A stretch of DNA of 64,000 bases from Spirosoma fluviale. Lineage in GTDB: Bacteria; Bacteroidota; Bacteroidia; Cytophagales; Spirosomataceae. This document shows, piece by piece, positions 53,776 to 62,672 of this stretch. A model generated the notes under the pieces. That model was not told the DNA's origin. It saw only the letters and a list, made by a program, of their open reading frames with translations, and did not search any database. Position 1 is the stretch's first letter; every line of letters begins with the position of its first letter. The DNA lies in contig CAMDJW010000004.1 of NCBI GenBank assembly GCA_945901025.1, positions 62,001-126,000 on the forward strand, in the 5' to 3' direction. Both the position numbers and the translations under genes were made by a program.

Positions 53776-55080
53776 ATGATTCTTTACAGTACGCAAAAAT
53801 CGAGTCCAAATGTTTCTTTTGAGGAAGCCATTTTCAGAGGTTTACCTCCGGATAATGGGCTGTATATGCCTACTGAAATTAAGCGTTTGCCGGATTCGTT
53901 TTTTGAAACCATTCAGGATTTATCCTTGGTGGAAATTGCGGAAGCGGTATGCAATAATTTATTGGGAGATGATTTAAGTGAAGCGGAAATAAAGTCGATT
54001 ATTACGAGTTCGATGAACTTTGAGGCGCCCTTATTTTCATTGGAGCCAGGGGTGGAAATTTTGGAATTATTTCACGGCCCATCGATGGCCTTTAAAGATT
54101 TTGGTGCCCGATTTATGGCGGCGGTCATGTCGCATTATTTGGTCAAAAACCAGCGTGAAATAAGAATTTTAGTAGCTACTTCTGGGGATACGGGGGGAGC
54201 GGTAGCTCAAGGCTTTTTTAATACGCCTGGGATATCGGTGACTATATTGTATCCATCGGGCAAAGTTTCGGACATCCAGGAAATGCAATTGACGACTTTG
54301 GGGGGAAATGTGGAGGCCTTGGAGATTGAGGGGACATTTGATGATTGCCAACGATTAGTTAAGCAAGCCTTTTTGGATGCGGATTTGCGGGCCAAATTTA
54401 ATTTGGCTTCAGCTAATTCGATTAATATAGCGCGCTTAATTCCTCAATCCTTTTATTATTTTGCGGCCTATGCGGAGGCCAAAAGAAAGGGCTTATCTGA
54501 TCCCTTGGTCTTCAGTGTGCCTTCGGGGAATTTTGGAAATTTGAGTGCGGGTTTGATGGCGTATCAAATGGGTTTACCGGTCAAAGCGTTTGTTGCGGCA
54601 TGCAATGAAAACCATCCGGTTCCTGATTATTTGTCGACCGGTATTTATGATCCGGAACCTAGTGTAGAGACGATATCCAATGCCATGGATGTGGGAAGTC
54701 CATCGAATTTTGTGAGGATGCAAATTCTTTCCGGGGGAGTTTTGGAAGAAATACAGCAAGTGGTTAAAGGCTATTTTACGGATGATGATGTAACCAAAAA
54801 AAGAATGGCTGAGGTGTATGAAAAAACAGGTTATATCATGTGCCCACATACGGCCGTTGGATATGATGGGCTATTGCAATACAGAAAAGAGTGTGGGGAT
54901 AAAGTTACCGGAGTGGTTTTATCGACGGCCCATTATGCTAAATTTTTGCCAACTGTCGAGGCGGTGATCGGCGGAAAAGTTCCTGTTCCCTTGCGACTAT
55001 CTGAGTTGCTGGACAAGCAAAAAAAATCCATCTTGTTGGGGACGGATTTTGAAGGGTTTAAAAAGTTTTTGCTTGGTTAG
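53776..55080 (+). CDS. thrC: Threonine synthase
   Basis: 434 residues. The PLP lysine is K107 in MAFKDFGARF, with the ATSGDTGGAVA phosphate-binding loop and VFSVPSGNFGNLSAG downstream, as in the E. coli-type ThrC. It converts O-phosphohomoserine to threonine. It ends the gcvT-comB-thrC series and converges on the DoxX gene. Confidence 0.95.
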   Translation: MILYSTQKSSPNVSFEEAIFRGLPPDNGLYMPTEIKRLPDSFFETIQDLSLVEIAEAVCNNLLGDDLSEAEIKSIITSSMNFEAPLFSLEPGVEILELFHGPSMAFKDFGARFMAAVMSHYLVKNQREIRILVATSGDTGGAVAQGFFNTPGISVTILYPSGKVSDIQEMQLTTLGGNVEALEIEGTFDDCQRLVKQAFLDADLRAKFNLASANSINIARLIPQSFYYFAAYAEAKRKGLSDPLVFSVPSGNFGNLSAGLMAYQMGLPVKAFVAACNENHPVPDYLSTGIYDPEPSVETISNAMDVGSPSNFVRMQILSGGVLEEIQQVVKGYFTDDDVTKKRMAEVYEKTGYIMCPHTAVGYDGLLQYRKECGDKVTGVVLSTAHYAKFLPTVEAVIGGKVPVPLRLSELLDKQKKSILLGTDFEGFKKFLLG

Positions 55081-55102
55081 ATTTTTAATGCCTTTTCAGG
55101 CT

Positions 55103-55465
55103 TTAAACCAATGCTAAAAATTTCTGTTTTTCTTGGTAGACCACCAGGCCGATCAATGCGATAAGTAAAATCCCAATGCCAGGAGTATTAGCCAGGCAAA
55201 TTTCGAAAAGCAGGATATTAACGGATATTGGAGCTAAAATGAGCGTCCCTAAAGCCCGTTTTGTCGGCATGATGATCAGAACACCTCCTATAATTTCCAA
55301 TACCTTAATGACAGCCATATAGCCTGTTGGCCCAAATAAGTTAAAAAATGCTAGTTGGTTTCCAGTCATTGTGGGCATAGGAGCCAGAGGAAAAAAGAAA
55401 TTAATGCCACCAAATAAGAATAAAAAGGCTAAGATAGCGGCCGGGACGTGTGTTAGGAATTTCAT
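55103..55465 (-). CDS. DoxX family membrane protein
   Basis: 120 residues with four predicted helices; AAILAFLFLFGGINFFFP and GYMAVIKVLEIIGGVLIIM are typical of DoxX/DoxD proteins. The function of the family is unclear; some members are linked to oxidoreductases. It is a single gene with its own promoter. Confidence 0.8.
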   Translation of the reverse strand: MKFLTHVPAAILAFLFLFGGINFFFPLAPMPTMTGNQLAFFNLFGPTGYMAVIKVLEIIGGVLIIMPTKRALGTLILAPISVNILLFEICLANTPGIGILLIALIGLVVYQEKQKFLALV

Positions 55466-55490
55466 TTTTAGGGGTTTAATTTTAGATTTT

Positions 55491-55498
55491 CAAAGGTA
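55491..55498 (-). promoter_or_regulatory. -7 promoter element (TACCTTTG) for the DoxX gene
   Basis: Minus-strand TACCTTTG, 25 bases before the DoxX ATG. Confidence 0.5.
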
Positions 55499-55516
55499 GG
55501 AGTTTTACAATAAAAT

Positions 55517-56599
55517 TTAAGGAAAAATAATGGTCACGTTCAACATGGCCGAGACCATGCAAGCGATCAATATTCCATAAATCAGCGATTGGTTCTTAAT
55601 GTGATGGACCATAAAATATAAGCCCACAAGCAGGCCCCAAAAAGAAAACGAGATGGACCTCGTAACATCCCAAACAAGAAAGGAACTTAGGATAAATGCA
55701 ATGGAAAATAGCGTATATAAAACTGTTTTTTTGTTGACAATAATGGCGATGGGGAAAAAATAAAAAATATAATAAGATTTAAAGGCATTGTAAATGATTA
55801 ACAATCCATGGTTCAAATTTTCTAAAAAAATAGCGTATTCAATGCCTCCTGCAGGGGTTATCAGTCCGTATTTTTTATAGATTAAAAACCGAATAAAAAG
55901 GTAGACTAAAATAGCGAATGTACTTGTTTTAAAATAGTCCCAATACCGTTCCTCATCGATGAAATATTGTAAGATTATGCCCATGGCGCAACCGATCAGT
56001 GAACGCTCATCTGTGAGCATGGCGGCTAATAAAAATACCCCACTTAAATAGCGGTTTTTAGAAAAGTAAAATCCAAGAATTAAAAAAGAATAGGCAAAAG
56101 AATCCCCCAGGGCGAGCAGTTCTAAATGTAAGGAATTAATAAAATATAGGGTGGATACCCCCATGGCGAAGAAAAAAGTGATTTTTCTTTCTTGTGTAAT
56201 TTGGTGGATGATTTTCAGAAATAAGGTATAGGCATATAAGCCAAGGCCGATTTGAATAAAATAAACTAACTCAATTTTTTGCTGACATAAGCGTAACAAA
56301 AGAGGGATCGTAAAGCGAAAAGCTATTTTTGCCTCATGTGATTTAGGGTCAAAATTTGCCGGGATAAACAAGTGATTTGATTTCCAAATTTGAGTATCCC
56401 AATGAAATTGCCAAATTTCATGACTCGCTGGCCCGCCCTTAATTATGGTAATAAACTCCTGAAAGTATTGATTGATGTACCAAAAATTACCAAGATAGGT
56501 TAAAAATACAGACCCTAAAATGGAGTATATAAATACTTGGAAGAGCCAGTTTGACCCATTTAATTGTCTATCTAAAAACGCGGATAAACGAAAAAGCAT
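55517..56599 (-). CDS. Polytopic membrane protein, possibly GT-C-like
   Basis: 360 residues with about nine hydrophobic helices. I do not recognise a named family. It shares with its upstream neighbours the layout of a long first extracytoplasmic loop and a chain of helices, and contains AMLTDERSLIGCAMG, an acidic pair in a loop. It is the last gene of the 62.6-55.5 kb operon, 13 bases downstream of the second paralogue. A lipid-linked glycosyltransferase or glycan-processing role is plausible but unproven. Confidence 0.5.
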   Translation of the reverse strand: MLFRLSAFLDRQLNGSNWLFQVFIYSILGSVFLTYLGNFWYINQYFQEFITIIKGGPASHEIWQFHWDTQIWKSNHLFIPANFDPKSHEAKIAFRFTIPLLLRLCQQKIELVYFIQIGLGLYAYTLFLKIIHQITQERKITFFFAMGVSTLYFINSLHLELLALGDSFAYSFLILGFYFSKNRYLSGVFLLAAMLTDERSLIGCAMGIILQYFIDEERYWDYFKTSTFAILVYLFIRFLIYKKYGLITPAGGIEYAIFLENLNHGLLIIYNAFKSYYIFYFFPIAIIVNKKTVLYTLFSIAFILSSFLVWDVTRSISFSFWGLLVGLYFMVHHIKNQSLIYGILIACMVSAMLNVTIIFP

Positions 56600-56612
56600 G
56601 GCAATTGTTAAT

Positions 56613-58166
56613 TTATAAAACTAGGTTTGCGATGGGGGCCATTTTATTTGTGCCGGTCAACTCCATCATGTATAATTCGAAATTAATGAGTTGATTTTGA
56701 GAATCAAAATGAACATTAAAAAAGGGCGTTCTTCCTGTTTTGTTATTGAACAATGGACTGATCATCCATTTGGTTTTGAGTTTTCGGTCGACCCATAAGG
56801 CAAATAAGGTTTTATTTTCGTTTATTATGGGGTTTTCTAGGTTGACGTGGTATTTTCCAGAACCTAAGGAATCAATCGATTTTATTTTTAGGGGTTTAAG
56901 GTTCGAGGAAAATTGAGCCGTATCTAAGGAGATTATCTCGTCTTTTGGCAGGTGGTAATAGCTGCGATGATTAATCAATTCATAGTCTAAAGGCGAAATG
57001 GAATAGCTTGATAATGGCATAAAGTTATGCGCATTATTTACATCAGATTTTATCCTTAAACGCATATTTTCTAAGGCACCTATGGAATAAAAATAACTTA
57101 GGATATAAAAAGTGATGGCTAATCCCGTTAATGGGATCAGGCTTTTTGAAAAAATGGGGATGCTGAGGCAACATAAATAAAGCCCAATTAAGCTGATTAA
57201 TCCATAAAATAAGAAGCGTTCGGAATTAACGATGGACACTAAATCCCCTTGACTTGATCGGCCAATACAAATTAGTAATCCGACGATCATCACTTGTGCC
57301 ATCAATAGCGTAGGAAATGATATGAACCGTTTTTGGTCCTTTAAAATAGCAAAAGCTACGAGCAAGCAGACCAAAATACCTGTGGCCATATTGATAAGGC
57401 CCACATACGTATCCGATACCTTAATCATAAATAAGCCTAAAAAGCTAAAAAAAGCCATTATATAGGTTAAAATAGGCGGATTAATGGCCTGGGTTTTTTC
57501 AGAAAAGGAAAGCCCGGAAACATATATGAGAATGACGATTACAACAGCGCCAGCAAAATAATAGGTTAAACGCGATTTGGTTTTCCAAAAGACAAAGGCG
57601 ACAATGGGCAAGAAGGCAATTCCCTCCGTGGAAACAAAGGGGTAAGCCAAGGCCAAAAATAATACCCATAATTTATTTTCTGCATACATCAGGCCATAGG
57701 AAATCCAGACGAGAAACAGTATGGATCCTGTGTGCTGGGAAACGCCGATGAAGCCAAAATTATCTAGGTTGCCATAGCTAGAAAATAAAATGAGCGAGAT
57801 GGGAATCATGTGCCAAAGCGAATGCTTTTCCTTTTTTAAGTAAAGAAAAATAGGAATGGCGATGGCTAATAGCTGAAAATTAGCGATTATGGTCATCCAT
57901 TTGAAATCAACAAATCCCCAAAAACAATAGGAAATAAGCATGATGAGTCGGCCATACGCAATCCGATGAATTTGATTATGGGGTTGGAAAATGGCCTCTG
58001 CATTTTCAAAAAATGAATGGTGTTGGATGAATTCAACTAATTGCAGATATTGGAAGTCGTCCCCAAATGACGGGAAATTAATCAGCAAATGGGTAAGCTT
58101 TGCAAAGTGCAAGACTGCAGGAATACTTGCCAGTAAAATGATCCATAAAACGTGTTTTTGTTTCAT
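56613..58166 (-). CDS. Multi-pass membrane protein, GT-C-like (paralogue B)
   Basis: 517 residues with about ten helices in the first ~350 and a soluble C-terminal domain. The first loop after TM1 contains FGDDF and, further on, HNQIHRIAYGR. It is clearly paralogous to the adjacent 534-residue gene: both share xxDDFxxL, HNxIHRIAxxR, the LFSxxGNLDN...QHT motif and PFVSxEGxAFxP. An acidic pair in the first loop is a hallmark of GT-C enzymes that use polyprenyl-phosphate sugars. Its start overlaps the neighbour's stop (four bases). Confidence 0.55.
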   Translation of the reverse strand: MKQKHVLWIILLASIPAVLHFAKLTHLLINFPSFGDDFQYLQLVEFIQHHSFFENAEAIFQPHNQIHRIAYGRLIMLISYCFWGFVDFKWMTIIANFQLLAIAIPIFLYLKKEKHSLWHMIPISLILFSSYGNLDNFGFIGVSQHTGSILFLVWISYGLMYAENKLWVLFLALAYPFVSTEGIAFLPIVAFVFWKTKSRLTYYFAGAVVIVILIYVSGLSFSEKTQAINPPILTYIMAFFSFLGLFMIKVSDTYVGLINMATGILVCLLVAFAILKDQKRFISFPTLLMAQVMIVGLLICIGRSSQGDLVSIVNSERFLFYGLISLIGLYLCCLSIPIFSKSLIPLTGLAITFYILSYFYSIGALENMRLRIKSDVNNAHNFMPLSSYSISPLDYELINHRSYYHLPKDEIISLDTAQFSSNLKPLKIKSIDSLGSGKYHVNLENPIINENKTLFALWVDRKLKTKWMISPLFNNKTGRTPFFNVHFDSQNQLINFELYMMELTGTNKMAPIANLVL

Positions 58167-59767
58167 TCTAAACGCGTGGGTTCGCCGTCCAGTTTTAGCA
58201 CGTCGACTACCTTTTTATGATCCAATGAAAAAAGATAATATTCATTTCCACCTAAAATGAAATCTTTGGGAAGCCATATATTGGCCATTTTAGGACCTAA
58301 TGGTTTTTCATCATACGTTAATGCGCTACAGGTAAATACCTTTGGATCCTGAATAGATCGAATGATTAAAAAACGATCGTATCCTTTTTTCAAAGGCAAA
58401 TTTTCAAAATAAATCGCTCGGATATTTCCTTTGGTTCGGTAGGAATATTCTCCAGGAATTTTGAATATCGAGGCATTTTTCATCCCCTTTTGGATCGAGG
58501 AAAGGGAAGGGATTTTTGCGTCTGGAAAACGATAATATTTGGGATTATGGAGCAAATTGAAATCATAGATTTGACCTTCATATGTGCTTGATTTTTTTTG
58601 ATAAAAGGTGTTGATTAGATCAGCTTGCAATCGCAATGAAATCGCTTTCGTTGGGATGATTGAAAAATAGGTAGAGGTCAAGAAAAATACTAAACCTATC
58701 AGTAAACCTGGCGTCCATGAGCGACGTAAAAATTCAAATGGATGGATCAGAATGAGGTATAACAGTATGAGGCCAATCAGGCCGTAGGTGAAAAAACGTT
58801 CGGAAATAGCAATGTCCAAGATATCCCCCATTTGAAAACGTCCGATGCAAATTAAGGCACCGGTGGCCATGATTTGTGCATAGATTAAAAAGGGGAAAGC
58901 GAGGGATTGGAAGGTTTGTTTTCTCCATACTCGAAGGATGGAAAAAATAAGTATGCCAAAGACGATGAGGCCTAATAAGGCAGCGATTTCAGAACGATGG
59001 GAATCCGAAAATGGCAATCTGAATATGCCTAAAAACCCTAAAAATCCTTGGCCTAATTCGAAAAAAGTATTCGCTGTGATGGCTAGATTAGCTTTTTGTA
59101 GTGGGTGATAATTGGCGATATAAAAACCGATAATGCCCACGCCTAAAAAGCTAAATATGGGAGCCCATTTATTTTTTTGCACCCATAATATTATGGCTAT
59201 CATGGGGATAAAGGCAAGTCCCTCGGAAGAGACAAAAGGATAAAATAAGGCCAACAATAACACCCATTTTTTATCTTGGAAATAGAGCAAGCCATAGGAG
59301 ATCCAGACCATGAACATGATGGAAGAGGTATGCTGTAAGCTGCCAATCAAACTGTAATTGTCTAAATTCCCAAATCCTGAAAAAAGAATAAAGGTGATGG
59401 GAATCAAGTGTAAAGGGGATAATTTTTGTCTTTTTAGGTAGCTATAAAATGGAATTAAAATCACTATCATTTGCAAATTAGCTAGCAAAATCAAGTTTTT
59501 AAAATTGATTTCATGCGCGATCAAATAGTAGAACGCCACCCAAATCCGCGCAAAAGCTATGCGGTGAATTTCGTTGTGAGAAGCAAATAATTGGGATACC
59601 AGCGATTTTGTGCTTGCGCCATCAAACAAGTCAGGAATCATTTCTAAAAACAGAAAGTCATCAGACCATGTGGGTGTATTTTCTAACGTAAAATATAAAT
59701 GGAAAAAGTGGATGGCAATGGGCAATGAGATGGCGATACAAAATCCTAAGAATAATCGCTTTTTCAT
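58163..59767 (-). CDS. Multi-pass membrane protein, GT-C-like (paralogue A)
   Basis: 534 residues. First-loop acidic pair WSDDF, then HNEIHRIAFARIW, FGNLDNYSLIGSLQHT and YPFVSSEGLAFIPM, all shared in order with the downstream 517-residue paralogue. The C-terminal ~140 residues look periplasmic and beta-rich (RGIRAIYFEN-like strands). Placed six bases after the DPM1-like GT2, it could use the lipid-linked sugar made by that enzyme. The assignment is by architecture only. Confidence 0.55.
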   Translation of the reverse strand: MKKRLFLGFCIAISLPIAIHFFHLYFTLENTPTWSDDFLFLEMIPDLFDGASTKSLVSQLFASHNEIHRIAFARIWVAFYYLIAHEINFKNLILLANLQMIVILIPFYSYLKRQKLSPLHLIPITFILFSGFGNLDNYSLIGSLQHTSSIMFMVWISYGLLYFQDKKWVLLLALFYPFVSSEGLAFIPMIAIILWVQKNKWAPIFSFLGVGIIGFYIANYHPLQKANLAITANTFFELGQGFLGFLGIFRLPFSDSHRSEIAALLGLIVFGILIFSILRVWRKQTFQSLAFPFLIYAQIMATGALICIGRFQMGDILDIAISERFFTYGLIGLILLYLILIHPFEFLRRSWTPGLLIGLVFFLTSTYFSIIPTKAISLRLQADLINTFYQKKSSTYEGQIYDFNLLHNPKYYRFPDAKIPSLSSIQKGMKNASIFKIPGEYSYRTKGNIRAIYFENLPLKKGYDRFLIIRSIQDPKVFTCSALTYDEKPLGPKMANIWLPKDFILGGNEYYLFSLDHKKVVDVLKLDGEPTRLE

Positions 59768-59773
59768 CTTAAT

Positions 59774-60508
59774 TTATTTTTTTAAATAGTCATTTCTCGA
59801 AAGATATTTTTCGATTAAAATGTACAGCAAAATAAATAAATACCGACTTCCCATTTCCTTGATTTTCAAATTGGATTCCCCCGCTTTCCGGTTTCTCCAG
59901 GAATTCGGTAAAATCCCAAAAGAGTATCCTCGGATGATCGCCTTCAAAGGCAACTCAATCGTTAAATTAAAGTGTGCAGATAAAAATGGTTTCAAGCCTT
60001 CAATCGTATGGCTTCGGTACATTTTAAAGGCATTAGTGAAGTCATTATATTTGATGCCGATTAAAACCTTGATGAGCCAATTGGCAATCCGATTAATCAC
60101 TAGTTTATGTTTGGGATAATCGTAAACCGCTGAACCTTTCATAAAGCGAGAACCGAACACGCAGTCTAAATTGTCGCGTACCATCAGTCGATAAAAAGCA
60201 ATTAAATCAGCGGGATCATCTGATAAATCGGACATCATCACACCCACACATTCTCCCGTAAAGCGGTCCAAACCGTAGCGAATCGCATAGCCAAAACCAT
60301 TAGGTCCCGGATTGGTAAAGTGCACTAATGTGGGGATTTCTTTCTGAAGCTCCTGAAGGATTTCTAAGGTTTTGTCTTTGGAATTATCGTTGACCACCAC
60401 AATTTCATGGTCGACCTCTGCTGCCGAAAGCGCTGCATATAAGGAAGTTAAGGTCTCTTGGATCGAGCCTTCTTCATTGTATGCAGGAATGACAACACTT
60501 AGTTTCAT
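59774..60508 (-). CDS. DPM1/GtrB-like family 2 glycosyltransferase
   Basis: 244 residues. GT2 signatures are SVVIPAYNEEGSI at the N-terminus, VVVNDNSKDKT, and SDLSDDPADL (residues 93-102) with the acidic cluster for metal and donor sugar. The final segment YLFILLYILIEKYL is a membrane-associated helix. Relatives transfer mannose, glucose or another sugar from a nucleotide donor to polyprenyl phosphate on the cytoplasmic side. It lies between the epimerases and the GT-C-like pair, supporting a lipid-linked sugar route. Confidence 0.82.
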   Translation of the reverse strand: MKLSVVIPAYNEEGSIQETLTSLYAALSAAEVDHEIVVVNDNSKDKTLEILQELQKEIPTLVHFTNPGPNGFGYAIRYGLDRFTGECVGVMMSDLSDDPADLIAFYRLMVRDNLDCVFGSRFMKGSAVYDYPKHKLVINRIANWLIKVLIGIKYNDFTNAFKMYRSHTIEGLKPFLSAHFNLTIELPLKAIIRGYSFGILPNSWRNRKAGESNLKIKEMGSRYLFILLYILIEKYLSRNDYLKK

Positions 60509-60511
60509 GGC

Positions 60512-61576
60512 TTAGGATAATATAGGTTTCAACATGGCCTCATCTTGTTTAAACCATTCGTACACTTCTGAAAGGAGTGTTGGGACGGTGATTTCGGGGC
60601 GCCAACCGCTAAACTCGGTGATTTTGGTGTTATCGGTCACATAAATCGGGATATCTCCAGGTCTATTTTCAGCGGTCTGAGAAATGGATATTGTATTTCC
60701 CGTGATTTGAGAACAAACGTCTGTTAATTCGGCCAACGAAATAGTTTGGTCTAAACCGCCACCCACGTTAAATATTTGGCCTTTTTGTAAACTCAAATGG
60801 GCTATTTGCCATTGGACTAATCGGAATAAATCCCGTACATGCAACACGTCGCGTGCTTGTTGGCCCTTCCCATCAAACCCAATATAAGACAATGAACCTT
60901 TCCAAAAATGCCTCGCCATCCAAAGCACAATCACTCCTTGGTCAATCTTCCCCATTTGATAAGGCCCACTTAAAACACCACAGCGATTGATGACCGCCGG
61001 GATATTAAAATTATGTGCAAATTCTTGAATGAGGTATTCGGAGGCCAATTTAGTCGCTCCGTATAAGGACCTTAAACCGGTTAATGGAAAATCTTCCGTT
61101 AAACCTTTCGATGAAATTCCAGACATGGGTTGTGCGTCAGAAAGATTAAATCGATTAGGTTTAGAAGTCAGTGAAACGTCCAATAAGCGATCATACGGAT
61201 ATACTCGAGACGTGGATAAAAAGATGAAAGCCGCCTGATGTTTTTTGGCAAAATATAAAGTGTTGATGGTGCCATTCAGGTTGGTATCAATTAAATTCTC
61301 CAATTCCCCAGGAATAGTTCCGGCTAAAACAGAGGGTTCAGCAGCGGCGTCGATGACCACATCTACCGCCGGAATACGCTCCAAATCTGTTTTTATGCGC
61401 ACATCTCCATGGACAAAATGAATGCCTTGTGCCAGTATTTTTTGTAAGTTAATTTCAGATCCCCGCCTAGAAAGATTGTCTAGACAATAGATTTCGGAAT
61501 CTGTGTAATATTGCTTAAAAAGGATGGCTAAATTTGACCCAACAAACCCACAACCACCGGTAATTAATATTTTCAT
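60512..61576 (-). CDS. NAD-dependent sugar epimerase/dehydratase (CDP-paratose epimerase-like), second copy
   Basis: 354 residues. The nucleotide-binding motif [11 protein letters not shown] is at 5-15, and the YxxxK pair is Y172/K176 ([11 protein letters not shown]). GYRHVR-type [11 protein letters not shown] and [15 protein letters not shown] match extended SDRs acting on nucleotide sugars, with the closest look to CDP-paratose 2-epimerases. It probably makes an unusual deoxy sugar for the glycan assembled by this operon. Its start overlaps the upstream SDR stop. Confidence 0.8.
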   Translation of the reverse strand: MKILITGGCGFVGSNLAILFKQYYTDSEIYCLDNLSRRGSEINLQKILAQGIHFVHGDVRIKTDLERIPAVDVVIDAAAEPSVLAGTIPGELENLIDTNLNGTINTLYFAKKHQAAFIFLSTSRVYPYDRLLDVSLTSKPNRFNLSDAQPMSGISSKGLTEDFPLTGLRSLYGATKLASEYLIQEFAHNFNIPAVINRCGVLSGPYQMGKIDQGVIVLWMARHFWKGSLSYIGFDGKGQQARDVLHVRDLFRLVQWQIAHLSLQKGQIFNVGGGLDQTISLAELTDVCSQITGNTISISQTAENRPGDIPIYVTDNTKITEFSGWRPEITVPTLLSEVYEWFKQDEAMLKPILS

Positions 61577-62634
61577 GATTGAGCTGTTTCCATGTAGCGC
61601 GTATAAATGTCTACAAACACATCTTCAAGGGATTTTGTGATATCCCAATTTGGATAATGATCTTTCATTTTTTTCAAATCGCTGTAATAACAGATGTGAT
61701 CACCGATTCTATTTTGATCCACATAGGTATATTTCATGGGCTTGCCTGAAATTTTAGCGATCAAATCAAAGGCCTCTAAAATGGAAACCGAATTATCTTT
61801 TCCACCACCGATGTTATATACTTCCGCGATGCGGGGAGCCTTTAAAAACTCCTCAATAAACCTCGCTACATCATAGGAATGGATATTATCGCGCACTTGC
61901 TTTCCTTTATATCCAAAAACGGTATACTCTTTCTCCTCGATATTGCATTTGATCAAATAACTTAAAAAGCCATGCAATTCTACTCCCGCATGGTTTGGAC
62001 CTGTTAAGCAACCTCCTCGTAAACAGGCCGTTGGCATATTAAAATAACGTCCATATTCCTGAACGGAAATATCGGCAGAAACTTTAGATGCCCCGAACAG
62101 CGAGTGCTTCGACTGATCTATGCTGAAGCTTTCTGAAATACCTTCAAAATAGGTGGGATCATCGTAGTCATAACGGGTTTCTAACTCCTTCATTTTGATT
62201 AAATTGGGAGCATCTCCGTAAACTTTGTTGGTCGATAAATGCACAAAAGGAACGTTCGTATCGTAGCGACGAAGGGACTCCAACAAGTTGAAAGTTCCTA
62301 CGGCATTGGTATCAAAATCCTCAAAAGGAATGGACGCCGCTCGGTCGTGGCTCGGTTGGGCCGCGGTATGAACAATGGCATCCGGCTTAATGGAAGGAAT
62401 GATGTCTAGAATGGCTTGACGGTCTCTTATGTCAATTTGATCGTGTAAATGATACGAGGAACCATATATTTTTAGGCGGTCTTTGTTGGAAGAATTATCG
62501 CCTTGCATGCCAAAAAACACAGCTCTTTGGTTATTATCGATTCCGTGTACCTCCCATCCCTTCTGCAGAAAATATTCACTTACTTCGGAACCGATTAGGC
62601 CCATAGAACCTGTAACAATTAATTTTTTTGACAT
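61573..62634 (-). CDS. NAD-dependent sugar epimerase (CDP-paratose epimerase-like), Tyr-to-Phe variant
   Basis: 353 residues. [14 protein letters not shown] is the cofactor motif, and [12 protein letters not shown] and [13 protein letters not shown] are typical of the CDP-paratose 2-epimerase group. At the YxxxK site the sequence is SLFGASK: F180 replaces the usual tyrosine, with K184 kept. It may therefore be catalytically altered. It is the first gene of the 62.6-55.5 kb operon and shares four bases with the next SDR. Confidence 0.8.
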   Translation of the reverse strand: MSKKLIVTGSMGLIGSEVSEYFLQKGWEVHGIDNNQRAVFFGMQGDNSSNKDRLKIYGSSYHLHDQIDIRDRQAILDIIPSIKPDAIVHTAAQPSHDRAASIPFEDFDTNAVGTFNLLESLRRYDTNVPFVHLSTNKVYGDAPNLIKMKELETRYDYDDPTYFEGISESFSIDQSKHSLFGASKVSADISVQEYGRYFNMPTACLRGGCLTGPNHAGVELHGFLSYLIKCNIEEKEYTVFGYKGKQVRDNIHSYDVARFIEEFLKAPRIAEVYNIGGGKDNSVSILEAFDLIAKISGKPMKYTYVDQNRIGDHICYYSDLKKMKDHYPNWDITKSLEDVFVDIYTRYMETAQS

Positions 62635-62654
62635 GGTATCGAATCTTAAAAAAA

Positions 62655-62662
62655 CAAATTTA
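62655..62662 (-). promoter_or_regulatory. -7 promoter element (TAAATTTG) for the glycan operon
   Basis: Minus-strand TAAATTTG, 20 bases before the ATG at 62634. It lies between recJ and the operon, giving the operon its own start. Confidence 0.45.
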
Positions 62663-62672
62663 CGCTTAATTT

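Noticed and set aside
55084-55107. Hairpin between thrC and DoxX as a shared terminator
   Set aside because: The stem has only three GC pairs and a mismatch, and there is no clear T-tract on either side.
62635-62672. recJ and the glycan operon as one transcription unit
   Set aside because: Same strand and close, but a TAAATTTG element in the gap and unrelated functions favour a separate operon start; read-through remains possible.
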